A stretch of 64,000 bases of DNA. It comes from Acidimicrobiaceae bacterium (lineage in GTDB: Bacteria; Actinomycetota; Acidimicrobiia; Acidimicrobiales; RAAP-2). The number at the start of each line of letters is the position of its first letter. The first letter of the stretch is position 1. The stretch spans positions 29,387-93,386 of the forward strand of contig PMLJ01000009.1 in NCBI GenBank assembly GCA_003158855.1. Reading direction: 5' to 3'. Below the pieces are notes generated by a model, which did not search any database, was not told where the DNA came from, and saw only the letters and a list, made by a program, of their open reading frames with translations. A program made the position numbers and the translations under genes. Of this stretch, positions 43,109 through 52,309 are shown piece by piece.

Positions 43109-43886
43109 GAACGAGAACGTCGTCTCAACTGCCAAGTCCGAGTGGATAAAGTTCCGAACTGTCAATTCCACGATTGTCGGAATTGCCTTGCTGTTCTTCC
43201 TGACAATCGGATTCTCGCTGTTGATCACACTCGTGCTTCGCGCCCACTGGGATCAATCGACACGAATAGACAAACTCACCTTCGATCCCGTTTCCACGAG
43301 TTTGGTGGGGGTCTTCTTCGCCCAGTTCGCCGTTGGAGTCATTGGAGTGCTATTCATTTCAGCGGAGTACTCGTCGGGTTCCATTCGCACGACACTGGCA
43401 GCGGTGCCGAACCGGGTGAGGCTGGTGACGGGTAAGGTCATCGTCCTCTTCGGCTCAATGTTCATCGTCTGCGAAGTGGTGACCTTCGTGACCTTCCTTA
43501 TGGGACAAGCGGTCTTTAGCGGCGTGGTTCCCACCGCCTCATTGAGCAGCGGCTCGGTGCTGAGGGCAGTAATCCTGACCGGTGTCTACCTGGCCCTCCT
43601 CACACTTCTCGGGTTCGCACTAGGACTGATCTTGCGCCAAAGCGCAGCCTCGATCAGCGTGTTCGTCGTCATTCTTCTCATCGTCCCGCTCATCTCACTT
43701 TCCTTCCCCGAGAGTTGGCGCAATGACATTGAGAGATTCGAATTGGGTAATCTCTGGACATCAATGGCTTCGACCACCACTCCCTCACACCTCTTCACGG
43801 CTTGGTCGGCATTCGCGGCGTTGGTGATCTATGTCGTGGCCTTCCTGGCAGCGGGCACCGTGCTGCTCCAAACCCGCGACGCGTAG
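43101..43886 (+). CDS. ABC-2 type transporter permease
   Basis: Membrane partner of the upstream ATPase. The 261-residue protein has six hydrophobic segments (for example IVGIALLFFLTIGFSLLITL, then FFAQFAVGVIGVLFI, and a last one near VIYVVAFLAAGTVLL). SAEYSSGSIRTTLAAVPNR is the cytoplasmic loop typical of ABC-2 permeases. Its codon use has more A/T third positions than its neighbours in the first part. Confidence 0.9.
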   Translation: MSKNENVVSTAKSEWIKFRTVNSTIVGIALLFFLTIGFSLLITLVLRAHWDQSTRIDKLTFDPVSTSLVGVFFAQFAVGVIGVLFISAEYSSGSIRTTLAAVPNRVRLVTGKVIVLFGSMFIVCEVVTFVTFLMGQAVFSGVVPTASLSSGSVLRAVILTGVYLALLTLLGFALGLILRQSAASISVFVVILLIVPLISLSFPESWRNDIERFELGNLWTSMASTTTPSHLFTAWSAFAALVIYVVAFLAAGTVLLQTRDA

Positions 43887-43907
43887 TCACCGGACCAGTC
43901 GAGGCTC

Positions 43908-43913
43908 TAGGGT
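43908..43913 (+). promoter_or_regulatory. Likely -10 box of leaderless nitroreductase gene
   Basis: TAGGGT lies six bases before the ATG at 43920; no ribosome-binding site fits between. Confidence 0.45.
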
Positions 43914-43919
43914 TTCAAA

Positions 43920-44603
43920 ATGGAACTCATTGAAGCAGTTCGAACCACCGGCTCTATCCGCGATTTCACCGCCCAGCCAGTCAGTGATCGACTGTTGTTT
44001 CAAGTTCTCGACGATGCCCGCTTCGCCCCGTCGGGAGGCAATCGCCAGGCCTGGCACGTCATCGTCGTACGCGACGAGAAGGCTCGTCGCGCGGTTCGCG
44101 ACGCCTATCTCGAAGCGTGGCACGACTACATTGCCCATCTGCTGGCGGGACTGATCCCGTTCTCCCCTCTCGCGAGCGATGACGACCGCGCCGCGGCCCT
44201 CGCTCAGCGATCAGCCGCCGAGCAGCGCTCCAAGCCCGACGGGTTTCCCGAGAATCTGGATTCGGTGCCAGCGATGCTCGTGATCTGCACCAACCTCGAG
44301 GTGCTGGCGGCGACCGACCGCGACCTCGGCCGCTATCAGATCGCCGGGGGCGCTTCGATCTACCCGTTCATCTGGAACATCCTCTTGAGCGCCCGCGAGA
44401 GGGGTCTGGGCGGCGTCATCACCACGGTCGCCACGCGGCGTGAAAACGATGTGCGTGCGGCACTCAACATCCCTGACACGTACGCGGTGGCCTCGGTGTT
44501 GGTCCTCGGCTATCCCCGCAAGCGCCCCACCAAGCTCAGCCGACGGTCCGTTGAGACCTTCACGACCCTCGACTCCTTCAACGGCGAGCCACTCAAGCCT
44601 TAG
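43920..44603 (+). CDS. Nitroreductase-family FMN oxidoreductase
   Basis: FMN-dependent reductase of 227 residues. The N-terminus ELIEAVRTTGSIRDFTAQPV and RFAPSGGNRQAWHVIVVRD hold the FMN phosphate and isoalloxazine contacts, and GLGGVITTVATRREND is the C-terminal FMN-binding region. Substrates in the family range from nitroaromatics to quinones and iodotyrosine, so none is assigned. Its stop overlaps the convergent CoA-transferase stop as TTAG. Confidence 0.9.
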   Translation: MELIEAVRTTGSIRDFTAQPVSDRLLFQVLDDARFAPSGGNRQAWHVIVVRDEKARRAVRDAYLEAWHDYIAHLLAGLIPFSPLASDDDRAAALAQRSAAEQRSKPDGFPENLDSVPAMLVICTNLEVLAATDRDLGRYQIAGGASIYPFIWNILLSARERGLGGVITTVATRRENDVRAALNIPDTYAVASVLVLGYPRKRPTKLSRRSVETFTTLDSFNGEPLKP

Positions 44604-45775
44604 CTCGGCGGCTTGGCCTCGGAGCGAAAAAGTTCTTCGGTGTCCTCGCCCAATCGGCGAGGTCCGCTTCGAATGGCGGGACGAACGCCATCGAGCAGCA
44701 ACGGCGTCTTCATCGCCCTCAGCTGCCCGGCCGGCGATGACATCACGCCTACGAAGTCACCTTGGCTGATTTGGGGCTGCGCGAACGCGCCCGCCACGTC
44801 CACGATCGGCGCGTGCGGCACTCCCGAGGCGGCGAGAATGTCGAGCCACGCTTGCGTTGAGCGCCCCACGAAGATCCGGTTGAGCTCCTCGCGAACGGCG
44901 TCGCGCTCGGCGACCCTCGCGGCGTTCGTCGCCCACCGGGAGTTGCTCTCGAGCTTCGGATCGTTCAGCGCGCTGACCAGTTTCTGGTACTGGCCGTCGG
45001 TACCAACCGCGAGAAGGACGTAGCCGTCGGCGGTAGTGACCGGGCCATACGGAGTGATGCTCGGATGGTCGTTGCCCAATCGCTGCGGATTGACCCCGGT
45101 CGCGAGGTATCCCTGGGCCTGATTGGACAAGGCGCTCATGGTCGACTCCAGCAGGGGAGCTTCGAAGTGACGACCGGGCCGGCCCTGGGCGCGTTCGAAG
45201 AGGCCGGTGATGAGCGCGATGGCCCCGTAGAGCCCAGTCACCACGTCAGCGACTGGCGCGCCGACCTTCGTCGGAAGTCCCGTTGCCTCTCCGGTCACCC
45301 CCATCAAGCCCGAACGGGCTTGGGCCAGCAGGTCGAACGAGGGCTGATCGGCGAGGGGCCCGCCGGTGGTCGCCGGCGTGATGCTGACCCAGACGCAGTC
45401 GGGGTTGACGGCGCGGAGTCGTTCGATCCCCAGCGAACGGATCTGGCTGGGCAGGTAGTTCTCGACCACTGCGTCAGCCTCGCGGACCAGGTCGGCCACG
45501 TGCTCGAAGTCGACGGGATTGCGCAGATCGGCGACGACGTTGCGCCGATGACGATTGACCGCCAAGTAGTAGGTCGCGTCATCGCCGAAGCGCGGCGGAG
45601 CCAGAGCCCGTACCGGGTCGCCGTCGGGGCTCTCCACCTTGATCACGTCGGCGCCGAGGTCGCCCGCGATCATCGCGCTGAGCGGGCCGGCGAGCACCCT
45701 CGAAAAATCCAGGACCCGAACCCCCTCGAGTGGCAGTCCCGTGCCGACATTCGACGGGTCGAGTTCCCAAGTCAT
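44600..45775 (-). CDS. CaiB/BaiF (class III) CoA transferase
   Basis: Moves CoA between carboxylic acids. The 391-residue protein has GVRVLDFSRVLAGP and LGADVIKVESPDGD at the N-terminus. The catalytic Asp should be in APVADVVTGLYGA. Family members act on carnitine, bile acids, formate/oxalate, mesaconate or aromatic acids. The ATG shares one base with the stop of the amino-acid ABC ATPase (TAATG), so it is part of that operon. The importer may therefore supply an acid that is activated to its CoA ester. Confidence 0.92.
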   Translation of the reverse strand: MTWELDPSNVGTGLPLEGVRVLDFSRVLAGPLSAMIAGDLGADVIKVESPDGDPVRALAPPRFGDDATYYLAVNRHRRNVVADLRNPVDFEHVADLVREADAVVENYLPSQIRSLGIERLRAVNPDCVWVSITPATTGGPLADQPSFDLLAQARSGLMGVTGEATGLPTKVGAPVADVVTGLYGAIALITGLFERAQGRPGRHFEAPLLESTMSALSNQAQGYLATGVNPQRLGNDHPSITPYGPVTTADGYVLLAVGTDGQYQKLVSALNDPKLESNSRWATNAARVAERDAVREELNRIFVGRSTQAWLDILAASGVPHAPIVDVAGAFAQPQISQGDFVGVMSSPAGQLRAMKTPLLLDGVRPAIRSGPRRLGEDTEELFRSEAKPPS

Positions 45776-46539
45776 TAGAGCACTTTCGAAAGAAAGCTCT
45801 TCAAGCGCTCCGAGGACGGGGCCGTCAACACCTCTTGGGGATCTCCGAACTCCTCGATGATTCCTCCATCGAGGAAGTACACGGTGTCGGCGACCTCGCG
45901 GGCGAAGCCCATCTCGTGCGTGACGACGATCATCGTCATGCCGCTCTTGGCGAGGTCCTTCATGACGTCGAGCACTTCGCCAACGAGCTCGGGGTCGAGC
46001 GCCGAGGTCGGCTCATCAAACAACATCAGCTTGGGCTCCATGGCCAGGGCGCGCGCAATCGCCACCCTTTGCTGCTGTCCTCCGGACAGTTGAGCCGGGT
46101 AGTGCTTCTCCTTCGCGTCAAGGCCCACCCGGGCGAGAAGCTCGCGGGCCTTCACCCGCGCCTTCTCGCGGTCGATGTTCTTCACCTGCGTCTGTCCAAT
46201 GGTCACGTTGTCAAGCACCGTCAAGTGCTGAAACAGGTTGAAACGTTGAAAGACCATTCCAATGTGCGAGCGCTTTTCGCAGACTCGCTTGTCGCTGAGC
46301 TCGTAGAGTTTTCCGTTCCTCGCCTCGTAGCCCACGAGTTCACCGTCGACACGCAGTTCTCCCGCGTCGTGCTTCTCCAGGTGATTGATGCAGCGCAGGA
46401 GGGTGCTTTTTCCGGAGCCAGAAGGCCCGATAAGGCAGGTCACTTCGCTCCGGTTCACGGTGAGATCGACGCTCTTCAGCACTTCGACACCGGCGTATGA
46501 CTTTCGCACGCCGCGCACCTCGACCATCGGATTCGTCAC
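45775..46539 (-). CDS. Polar amino-acid-type ABC transporter ATPase (GlnQ family)
   Basis: ATPase of 254 residues for the adjacent permease. It has [18 protein letters not shown] (Walker A), [16 protein letters not shown] (signature) and [20 protein letters not shown] (Walker B) as in GlnQ/HisP. It overlaps the permease gene by four bases. Confidence 0.95.
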   Translation of the reverse strand: MTNPMVEVRGVRKSYAGVEVLKSVDLTVNRSEVTCLIGPSGSGKSTLLRCINHLEKHDAGELRVDGELVGYEARNGKLYELSDKRVCEKRSHIGMVFQRFNLFQHLTVLDNVTIGQTQVKNIDREKARVKARELLARVGLDAKEKHYPAQLSGGQQQRVAIARALAMEPKLMLFDEPTSALDPELVGEVLDVMKDLAKSGMTMIVVTHEMGFAREVADTVYFLDGGIIEEFGDPQEVLTAPSSERLKSFLSKVL

Positions 46540-47546
46540 GCGCCCGCCTCAGAAACGCCCCGTTTGGTGCGAAACTTCGACACGATGCCTCGAGCGTCAC
46601 GCTTGAGACGCTGGATGGGGGTCGGTGGTGGCGAACGCAGCGCTCCCCGGGCGAAATAGCGTTCCAGATAGAACTGGCCGATTGAGAGCACCGTCGTCAC
46701 GATCAGATACCAGATGCTCGCCACGATAAGCAGCGGCATGATCTGGAAGTTCTGGGCGGAAATGTTCGACACCGCTCCGAAGAGCTCGAGCACGGCGACC
46801 GTGCTCGCCAAGGACGACGTCTTCAACATCGAGATCACTTCATTGCCCGTCGGCGGGATGATGACGCGCATCGCCTGGGGGATGACGATCAGGCGAAGTG
46901 TCTGGCGTCGAGTCATCCCGAGCGAGGTCGCCGCTTCAATCTGGCCTTCATCGACAGAGATCAAACCGGCGCGGGCGATCTCGGACATGTAGGCCCCTTC
47001 GTTGAGCCCCAAACCTACGATCACCGCCTCAAGCGTGGTGAAAGTGACGTTGACGTTGCTGATGTGCACGAACGCAACATGCGTGAACGGAATGCCAATG
47101 GACAGGTGCGGATAGAGAGCGCCGATGAACGCCCAGAACGTGATCTGCACCAGCACCGGAGTGCCGCGAAAGAACCAGGTGTACGTCCAGGCGACGCCAG
47201 CGAGAACGCGATTGGGCGACATCCGCATGACCGCGACGATCATGCCCAACGCGATGCCGATGACCATCGAGATGACCGTGAGTTCAATGGTGATGAGCAG
47301 GCCGTGGATGACTTCGGAACTAGTGAAGTACTGGCCAACGATGTCCCACTGGAATCGCCACACCAACACGCCGTGGCACGTCTTGGCTACGTTGATGGTG
47401 ACGCAGGTCTTCGTCGAACTGGCCACCTTGAACAGCGTCGTGTGGATCAGCATCGCGACGAAGAGCGCCACGCCGGCCACGCCAAACCATCTGCCCACGT
47501 GACGAACGGGGACGACCTTTACGGCGACGTCCCCGTTCGTATCCAT
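46536..47546 (-). CDS. Polar amino-acid-type ABC transporter permease (HisM/GlnP family)
   Basis: Membrane subunit of 336 residues. An N-terminal membrane segment and a long loop with two cysteines precede the usual five-segment core. [20 protein letters not shown] is the loop that docks the ATPase. Members are usually 220-250 residues, so about 80 residues at the N-terminus are extra; the additional loop ([15 protein letters not shown]) would lie outside the cell and could form a disulfide. Confidence 0.92.
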   Translation of the reverse strand: MDTNGDVAVKVVPVRHVGRWFGVAGVALFVAMLIHTTLFKVASSTKTCVTINVAKTCHGVLVWRFQWDIVGQYFTSSEVIHGLLITIELTVISMVIGIALGMIVAVMRMSPNRVLAGVAWTYTWFFRGTPVLVQITFWAFIGALYPHLSIGIPFTHVAFVHISNVNVTFTTLEAVIVGLGLNEGAYMSEIARAGLISVDEGQIEAATSLGMTRRQTLRLIVIPQAMRVIIPPTGNEVISMLKTSSLASTVAVLELFGAVSNISAQNFQIMPLLIVASIWYLIVTTVLSIGQFYLERYFARGALRSPPPTPIQRLKRDARGIVSKFRTKRGVSEAGA

Positions 47547-47567
47547 GGGCGGAGTTACTTCAAGTTC

Positions 47568-48452
47568 CTAGGAGAGTGCTCCGTTGAGCACAATCTTGCT
47601 GGCGGGAAGCCCCCCGGCAGAGACGCCCCACTTCGACAGAATTGCACCGTACGTGCCGTTCGCGATCATTGCCTTGAGTGCCATCTGGAACGCCATGGCC
47701 AACTTCTTGCCCGCGGAGGACTTGGAGGTGGCGATGCCGTAGGGGGCTACTTCGATGGCGCTGCCCAAGAGCTTGAAGGCTCCATTCGACTGCGCTACCA
47801 CGTAGCCTGCGACCTGACTATCGAGGAAACCGATGGTGGCTCGACCGGACGACACGGCGAGATTCGCCGACGTCTGGTCCGGGTATGCCAGAACCGACAG
47901 CTTCTTGCCTGATGGGCACGTCTTCGCCGTCTTGACCGCGTCGGACTGCTCGGTCGTGCCCGTTTCCACCGCGACGGCCTTCCCGCAGAGGCTCGAGAGC
48001 CCGGTGAACTTGGCCTTTGAACCCGACTTGGCGTAGACAGCCTCACCAGCCTGGAAGTAGTCGACGAAGTTGACGCTCTTCTCGCGTGACTTCTCGTCGG
48101 TGAATGAAGAGTTGCCAACCTGGTACTTGCCAGCCTGGATACCGGCGATGATGCTGGCGAATTTCACGTTGACTTCCTTCACCTTAAGCCCAAGGGTCTT
48201 GGCGAGGGCGTTGGTCAGGTCGACGTCGAAGCCCACCATCGTTGTTCCGTGCATCGATTCATCCGGCGGATAACTGGCGTCGGTCGCGACTTGCAGCGTC
48301 GTACCCTTGTAGCTCGCAGGCACCATCTTGGCGTCAGCTGCGTTGTAGATACCTGAGGTCGACGACGCGCCGGCAACCACGCTTGAGGCCAGAACGAGCG
48401 AGGTGATTCCTGTCATGACGAGCGCTTGTCGCACGCGGGTGATTCGATGCAT
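47568..48452 (-). CDS. Polar amino-acid-type ABC transporter substrate-binding protein
   Basis: Secreted binding protein of 294 residues. A Sec signal (MHRITRVRQALVMTGITSL, then SVVAGASS) without lipobox cysteine comes first. The SBP type 2 core shows LQVATDASYPPDES, MVGFDVDLTNALAKTLGL and a domain-2 CGKAVAVETGTTEQ segment. It is first in the importer operon and starts after AAGAGGAG. Ligand unknown; the linked CoA transferase hints at a carboxylic acid or betaine. Confidence 0.92.
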   Translation of the reverse strand: MHRITRVRQALVMTGITSLVLASSVVAGASSTSGIYNAADAKMVPASYKGTTLQVATDASYPPDESMHGTTMVGFDVDLTNALAKTLGLKVKEVNVKFASIIAGIQAGKYQVGNSSFTDEKSREKSVNFVDYFQAGEAVYAKSGSKAKFTGLSSLCGKAVAVETGTTEQSDAVKTAKTCPSGKKLSVLAYPDQTSANLAVSSGRATIGFLDSQVAGYVVAQSNGAFKLLGSAIEVAPYGIATSKSSAGKKLAMAFQMALKAMIANGTYGAILSKWGVSAGGLPASKIVLNGALS

Positions 48453-48553
48453 GAAAACTCCTCTTGATCTTCGCCGGGGTGGCGTATGGGTTCTATTGAT
48501 ACCAGAAATTGGATGAGCTGAGCGGCAGCGCCTGAGAATGGTCGGGGACGGAC

Positions 48554-50095
48554 CTACGCGAGCACCAGTTCCTCTTTGCGGGCAGCCTCCTTTGGAAGGA
48601 ACCCGAAGACCGACAATCCCATGAGGGTCGTCGCGATGGCGCCCACCAAGCAGCCCCGATGAAAACCATTCATGAACGCCGATGTGACGCCCCTATTCAC
48701 CTCAACGAACAAGGGCGAAGCGTGGGGCACGCGGGCAACGACGGCAAGTGCCGACTGCATTGAGCCCTGCGCCGAGTCGAGCTGGTGGTGGCTGAGTCCC
48801 AGGTCCGAGAGAGCCCTTCGCACCTGGGGGGTGAACAGGGACGAGAAGACCGAGCCGAAGACCGCGACACCGAGAGTCCCGCCGATCTCCCTGGTCGTCT
48901 CGTTGACCGCGGCACCAGCACCGATCTGCTCGGGCCGCAAGGACTTCATGATCGCCGCGGTGGAGGGCGCCGTGATCAGGGAGAACCCGACGGCGAGCAC
49001 CACCATGCTGCCAATGACTGGTCCGAGGTAGTGGGCGGTGGCGCTGATGTCGGCCATCCACATGAGGGCGACTCCCATGATCAACAGCCCGATGCTCACC
49101 ACGTATCGCGCGCCGAATCGCAAAGCCAATGTCGCTCCGAGGGGCGTGGCGATTACTGTGACGATGGCGAAGGGCAACGTGTGGACGCCCGCCGAGAAAG
49201 CTGAGTATCCCTTGATCAGCTGAAAGTACTGGGTTACAAGGAAGATGAACCCGAAAAGGCAGAAGAAGCTGGTGGCGATTGATGCCGCGCCGGCGCTGAA
49301 CCCCCTGTTCGCGAACACCCGTACGTCGAGCAGGGGCTCCTCGCGTCGAAGCTCGTAGAGCACTGAACCCAGAAAGAGCAGTACCGACGAAGCCAAGAGG
49401 CCCAAGGTTGACTCAGATCTCCAACCCCACGTGGGACCCTCGATGATGGCGAACACCAGGAACGTGATCGCCGCGCTTCCGACCAACAGGGCGACCCAGT
49501 CGAAACGTTTCGGACGCGGAGCCTTCGACTCTGGGACGACCGCCGCCACCGAGAAGAATGCAATCAGCACGATGGGAATGTTGACCAGGAAGATCGACCC
49601 GTACCAGTAATGGGTGATGAGTGCACCACCAACAATTGGCCCGAAGGCAACCGCCACGCCACTGGTCGCCCCCCAGAAGCCGAAGGCCTTCGCCCGTTCC
49701 GACGGGTCCTCAAAGGTCATCGTCAAGAGCGAGAGCGTTGCCGGGAAGATGAACGCGGCGGCGGCTCCCATCAATGCTCGAGCCACCAGAAGCTCCGAAA
49801 TGTTCGTCGAGCGCGCGGCGAGAAGCGAGAAGAGCCCGAAGGCGAGGATCGCGGTCTGCATGACGCGCCTTCGCCCGTAGCGGTCGGAGAGGCTGCCGCC
49901 CGCCAGGAGCAGCCCCGCAAAGGGCAGCGAGTAGCCATCAACGATCCACTGCAGATCCGAGTCCGTGGCCTTGAGGCGTTCAGAAAGCGTGGGAAGCGCA
50001 ACGTTGACGACAGTGTTGTCCACCACGACCAAGAAGACTGTCGCGCAAAGGACCAAGAGAATCAGCCAACGGCGATCTTTCGGAGCCCGGTTCAT
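48554..50095 (-). CDS. MFS drug-type exporter, DHA2 family
   Basis: Proton-driven efflux pump of 513 residues, 14 membrane segments. VVDNTVVNVALPTLSERL, GGSLSDRYGRRRVM and FGPIVGGALI are family motifs A-C. I used the ATG at 50095; the frame is open 26 codons upstream through the operator region, but those residues do not look like the family. Two operator-like sites, 9 and 30 bases upstream, match the palindrome before the divergent tetR, so the pump is probably repressed by that protein. Confidence 0.93.
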   Translation of the reverse strand: MNRAPKDRRWLILLVLCATVFLVVVDNTVVNVALPTLSERLKATDSDLQWIVDGYSLPFAGLLLAGGSLSDRYGRRRVMQTAILAFGLFSLLAARSTNISELLVARALMGAAAAFIFPATLSLLTMTFEDPSERAKAFGFWGATSGVAVAFGPIVGGALITHYWYGSIFLVNIPIVLIAFFSVAAVVPESKAPRPKRFDWVALLVGSAAITFLVFAIIEGPTWGWRSESTLGLLASSVLLFLGSVLYELRREEPLLDVRVFANRGFSAGAASIATSFFCLFGFIFLVTQYFQLIKGYSAFSAGVHTLPFAIVTVIATPLGATLALRFGARYVVSIGLLIMGVALMWMADISATAHYLGPVIGSMVVLAVGFSLITAPSTAAIMKSLRPEQIGAGAAVNETTREIGGTLGVAVFGSVFSSLFTPQVRRALSDLGLSHHQLDSAQGSMQSALAVVARVPHASPLFVEVNRGVTSAFMNGFHRGCLVGAIATTLMGLSVFGFLPKEAARKEELVLA

Positions 50096-50101
50096 TGAGA
50101 C

Positions 50102-50107
50102 TTTATA
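50102..50107 (-). promoter_or_regulatory. Likely -10 box of leaderless MFS pump gene
   Basis: On the minus strand TATAAA lies six bases before the ATG at 50095. It overlaps the first operator-like site. Confidence 0.45.
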
Positions 50108-50143
50108 GCATCTTGTTCTATAGGTGTAGAACATCGTTCCATA
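50104..50143. promoter_or_regulatory. Two TetR operator-like sites before the MFS pump
   Basis: Compared with the 19-bp core TATAGAACATTGTTCTATA before tetR, the sites TATAGCATCTTGTTCTATA (50104-50122) and TGTAGAACATCGTTCCATA (50125-50143) each match at 16 of 19 positions. They are 21 bases apart, two helical turns, and cover the pump promoter. Confidence 0.7.
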
Positions 50144-50231
50144 TTTGGCCAGTTCCGCCCTGTCCACAAGCAACCTCGTGTGAAATCATGGACTCCCGGC
50201 GGTGACAGGAGATATCGTTTGAGACCGATCA

Positions 50232-50266
50232 GGACTAAGTATAGAACATTGTTCTATACTTAGTCC
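50232..50266. promoter_or_regulatory. 35-bp perfect palindrome, TetR operator
   Basis: Arms of 17 bases (GGACTAAGTATAGAACA and its exact reverse complement) surround one central T. It ends one base before the tetR ATG and contains a TATACT -10 box. This is a very strong autorepression site. Confidence 0.85.
50255..50260 (+). promoter_or_regulatory. Likely -10 box of leaderless tetR
   Basis: TATACT, inside the right arm of the palindrome, lies seven bases before the ATG at 50268. No ribosome-binding site is present. Confidence 0.5.
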
Positions 50267-50267
50267 G

Positions 50268-50873
50268 ATGCCACCCCGTCCACAGCGAACTCCCTCCCAG
50301 CTCATTGTTCCCGAAGTGATGAACGCCGCGCTGCAGCTCTTGAGCGAAACGGGTCCCGAGGGCTTTACCGTCCGGGCGATTGCTCGAAAGGCCAACGTAG
50401 CTCCGATGGCCATATACAACCACTTCGAGGGGAAGAACGGACTGCTCGACGCGATCTGGACCGAGGGGTTCACGGTCCTGCAGCGAGAATTGGCACCCAT
50501 CGGCGGCGATCCCGAGGACGAGCTATTGCGGTCCGGTATCGCGTACCGAAAGTTTGCCCTCGAACATAAGTCCCACTACACCGTGATGTTCATGAATCGT
50601 TTCGTGGGCTTCACCCCGTCGATCACCGCCGCCTACGTGGCGACGAGAGCCTTCCAGGAGCTCGTCAAGCACATCGAACGGTGTCAGTCGGTGGGCATGT
50701 TTCCAGACATCGCGTCAGACAACCTCGCCCAGATGCTCTGGGCCGCCTGCCACGGCTACATCTCCCTCGAAATCCTGGACATCAATTTCGCCCAGGACCG
50801 CGACGAGACCTTCCTTCAGTTCCTGTCCGGCGTCCAGCGAGGCTTTGACGCCCTGAGGGTGGAACCTCGCTAG
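50268..50873 (+). CDS. TetR-family transcriptional repressor
   Basis: Repressor of 201 residues. The helix-turn-helix is FTVRAIARKANVAPMAIYNHFEGKNGL (about residues 33-59), followed by an all-helical ligand domain with aromatic residues (HYTVMFMNRFVGF). It is divergent from the MFS pump and flanked by matching operators, the arrangement of TetR/TetA-type pairs. A pump substrate is the probable inducer. Its stop shares CTAG with the convergent sulfatase gene. Confidence 0.92.
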   Translation: MPPRPQRTPSQLIVPEVMNAALQLLSETGPEGFTVRAIARKANVAPMAIYNHFEGKNGLLDAIWTEGFTVLQRELAPIGGDPEDELLRSGIAYRKFALEHKSHYTVMFMNRFVGFTPSITAAYVATRAFQELVKHIERCQSVGMFPDIASDNLAQMLWAACHGYISLEILDINFAQDRDETFLQFLSGVQRGFDALRVEPR

Positions 50874-52309
50874 AAGCCCGCAGGCCATCGACCGGGCCGA
50901 CTGGGGCGAAGCAGCATGTCGGTCATGTCGCGGTTCAGGTGCTCCTGACGCCACACCAGCTGCTCCTGGGCCGCGCGCAGGACTCGGGTCGCGTCGTGGC
51001 ACTCGGTGCGCCACGTTGGATCTGCCCCCAGGTCGAAACACCTGAACGATCCATCGCCGAACTGAACGTACGAAATATCACCGCCCACTGAGACGGCGAT
51101 GTTCTGACGCGAGAGCGTCCGATCCTTGGGCCAGCGCCGCGTGTGGTCGTTAATCCAGTACTCACGGTAGTCCCACTCGTAGTGGGCGGCGGTGCGCCAT
51201 TCACAAGGTTCGCCATTGAACAACGGCGCGAGCGAGCGGCCATCGCACTGGACGGGAACCTCAACTCCCAGCGCGTCGCACAGGGTCGGCAAGAGATCGA
51301 CGTTCTCGCTGAAGGCGTTGACGCTCGTTCCGGCGTGGGCGTCTCGCGGATCGCGCCAAAGTCCGAGTATGTGATAACTCTGGGGAAAGAACCCCAGCTT
51401 CTCGATCAACCCGTGGTCGCCGAGTTGCTCACCGTGGTCTGACGTGACCACCACCAGCGTGTCCTGCCACTCGCCCCGCTCCTCGAGTGTGGCGACGACC
51501 CGTCCCAGTTGGAAGTCAACTTCGCTGATCATTCCGTAGTACTGCGCGCGCAGACCACGCATCTCGCGTTCGTCGGTGGGTGCCGCGCTCGCGCGCACGG
51601 CCAGCGCGACCTCGTGGATTGGATGTCGCAGGTCCTCGCCGACGGGCGCGATTGGAAGTTCGACGTCGGCCGGGTCGTACATCTTCGAATACTCCCCCGC
51701 CGCGGCGTAGGGAGGATGCGGACGCAGGTAGCTCAAGTGGGCGAACCAGCCACTCTCCTGGGTGCCAAGCCAGTCGACGAATCGATTCGTGAGAAAGCCG
51801 CTGTGCGAATCCTCCACCGATCTCTCGGGTTCACCGCGCAGCGCCGGAGCCCAGCCGCTCTCGACCACGTAGCCCTTGGATCGCAGGTATTGGATCCAAC
51901 CCGCTTGGCTCTCAGGCATGTAAAGGCCCACGGAGAAGCCGGGCAGGATGCTGTCGTAGTTGTCGAGGCGAGGATCGTCAAACCCCTCCGACCGGTTGGG
52001 ATCGAGTCCCTGGTCGGTGTAGCCAAAGAGGATGGGGTCGTAGCCGGCGCCACGCGCCACCGTCGCCACATTCTCGAATCTCGCCGAAAGCGGCGTGCCG
52101 TTGGCCACGACGCGGTTGTTCATCTGGTAGGTCCCGGTGTACAGCGCGGCTCGTCCCGGCGCGCAGGGTGCCGATTGGGAGTAATGGCGCTCGAGACGGA
52201 CCCCCTCGCTCGCGATGCGGTCCAGGGTCGGGGTCTTTACGAGCGGATGCCCGGCCGCGCCGTAGGAGTCGCCTCGAAACTGGTCGAGGGTGATGAAGAG
52301 AACATTCAC
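50870..52309 (-). CDS. Sulfatase / phosphonate-monoesterase family hydrolase
   Basis: Alkaline-phosphatase-fold hydrolase of 479 residues. The metal-binding start is VLFITLDQFRGD. The catalytic signature is CAPGR (Cys49 to Arg53, CXPXR), where Cys49 would be converted to formylglycine. TSDHGEQLGDHGL is the second metal site. No formylglycine-generating enzyme is in the window. There is no signal peptide, so it acts in the cytoplasm. It overlaps the esterase gene by four bases. Confidence 0.9.
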   Translation of the reverse strand: MNVLFITLDQFRGDSYGAAGHPLVKTPTLDRIASEGVRLERHYSQSAPCAPGRAALYTGTYQMNNRVVANGTPLSARFENVATVARGAGYDPILFGYTDQGLDPNRSEGFDDPRLDNYDSILPGFSVGLYMPESQAGWIQYLRSKGYVVESGWAPALRGEPERSVEDSHSGFLTNRFVDWLGTQESGWFAHLSYLRPHPPYAAAGEYSKMYDPADVELPIAPVGEDLRHPIHEVALAVRASAAPTDEREMRGLRAQYYGMISEVDFQLGRVVATLEERGEWQDTLVVVTSDHGEQLGDHGLIEKLGFFPQSYHILGLWRDPRDAHAGTSVNAFSENVDLLPTLCDALGVEVPVQCDGRSLAPLFNGEPCEWRTAAHYEWDYREYWINDHTRRWPKDRTLSRQNIAVSVGGDISYVQFGDGSFRCFDLGADPTWRTECHDATRVLRAAQEQLVWRQEHLNRDMTDMLLRPSRPGRWPAGF

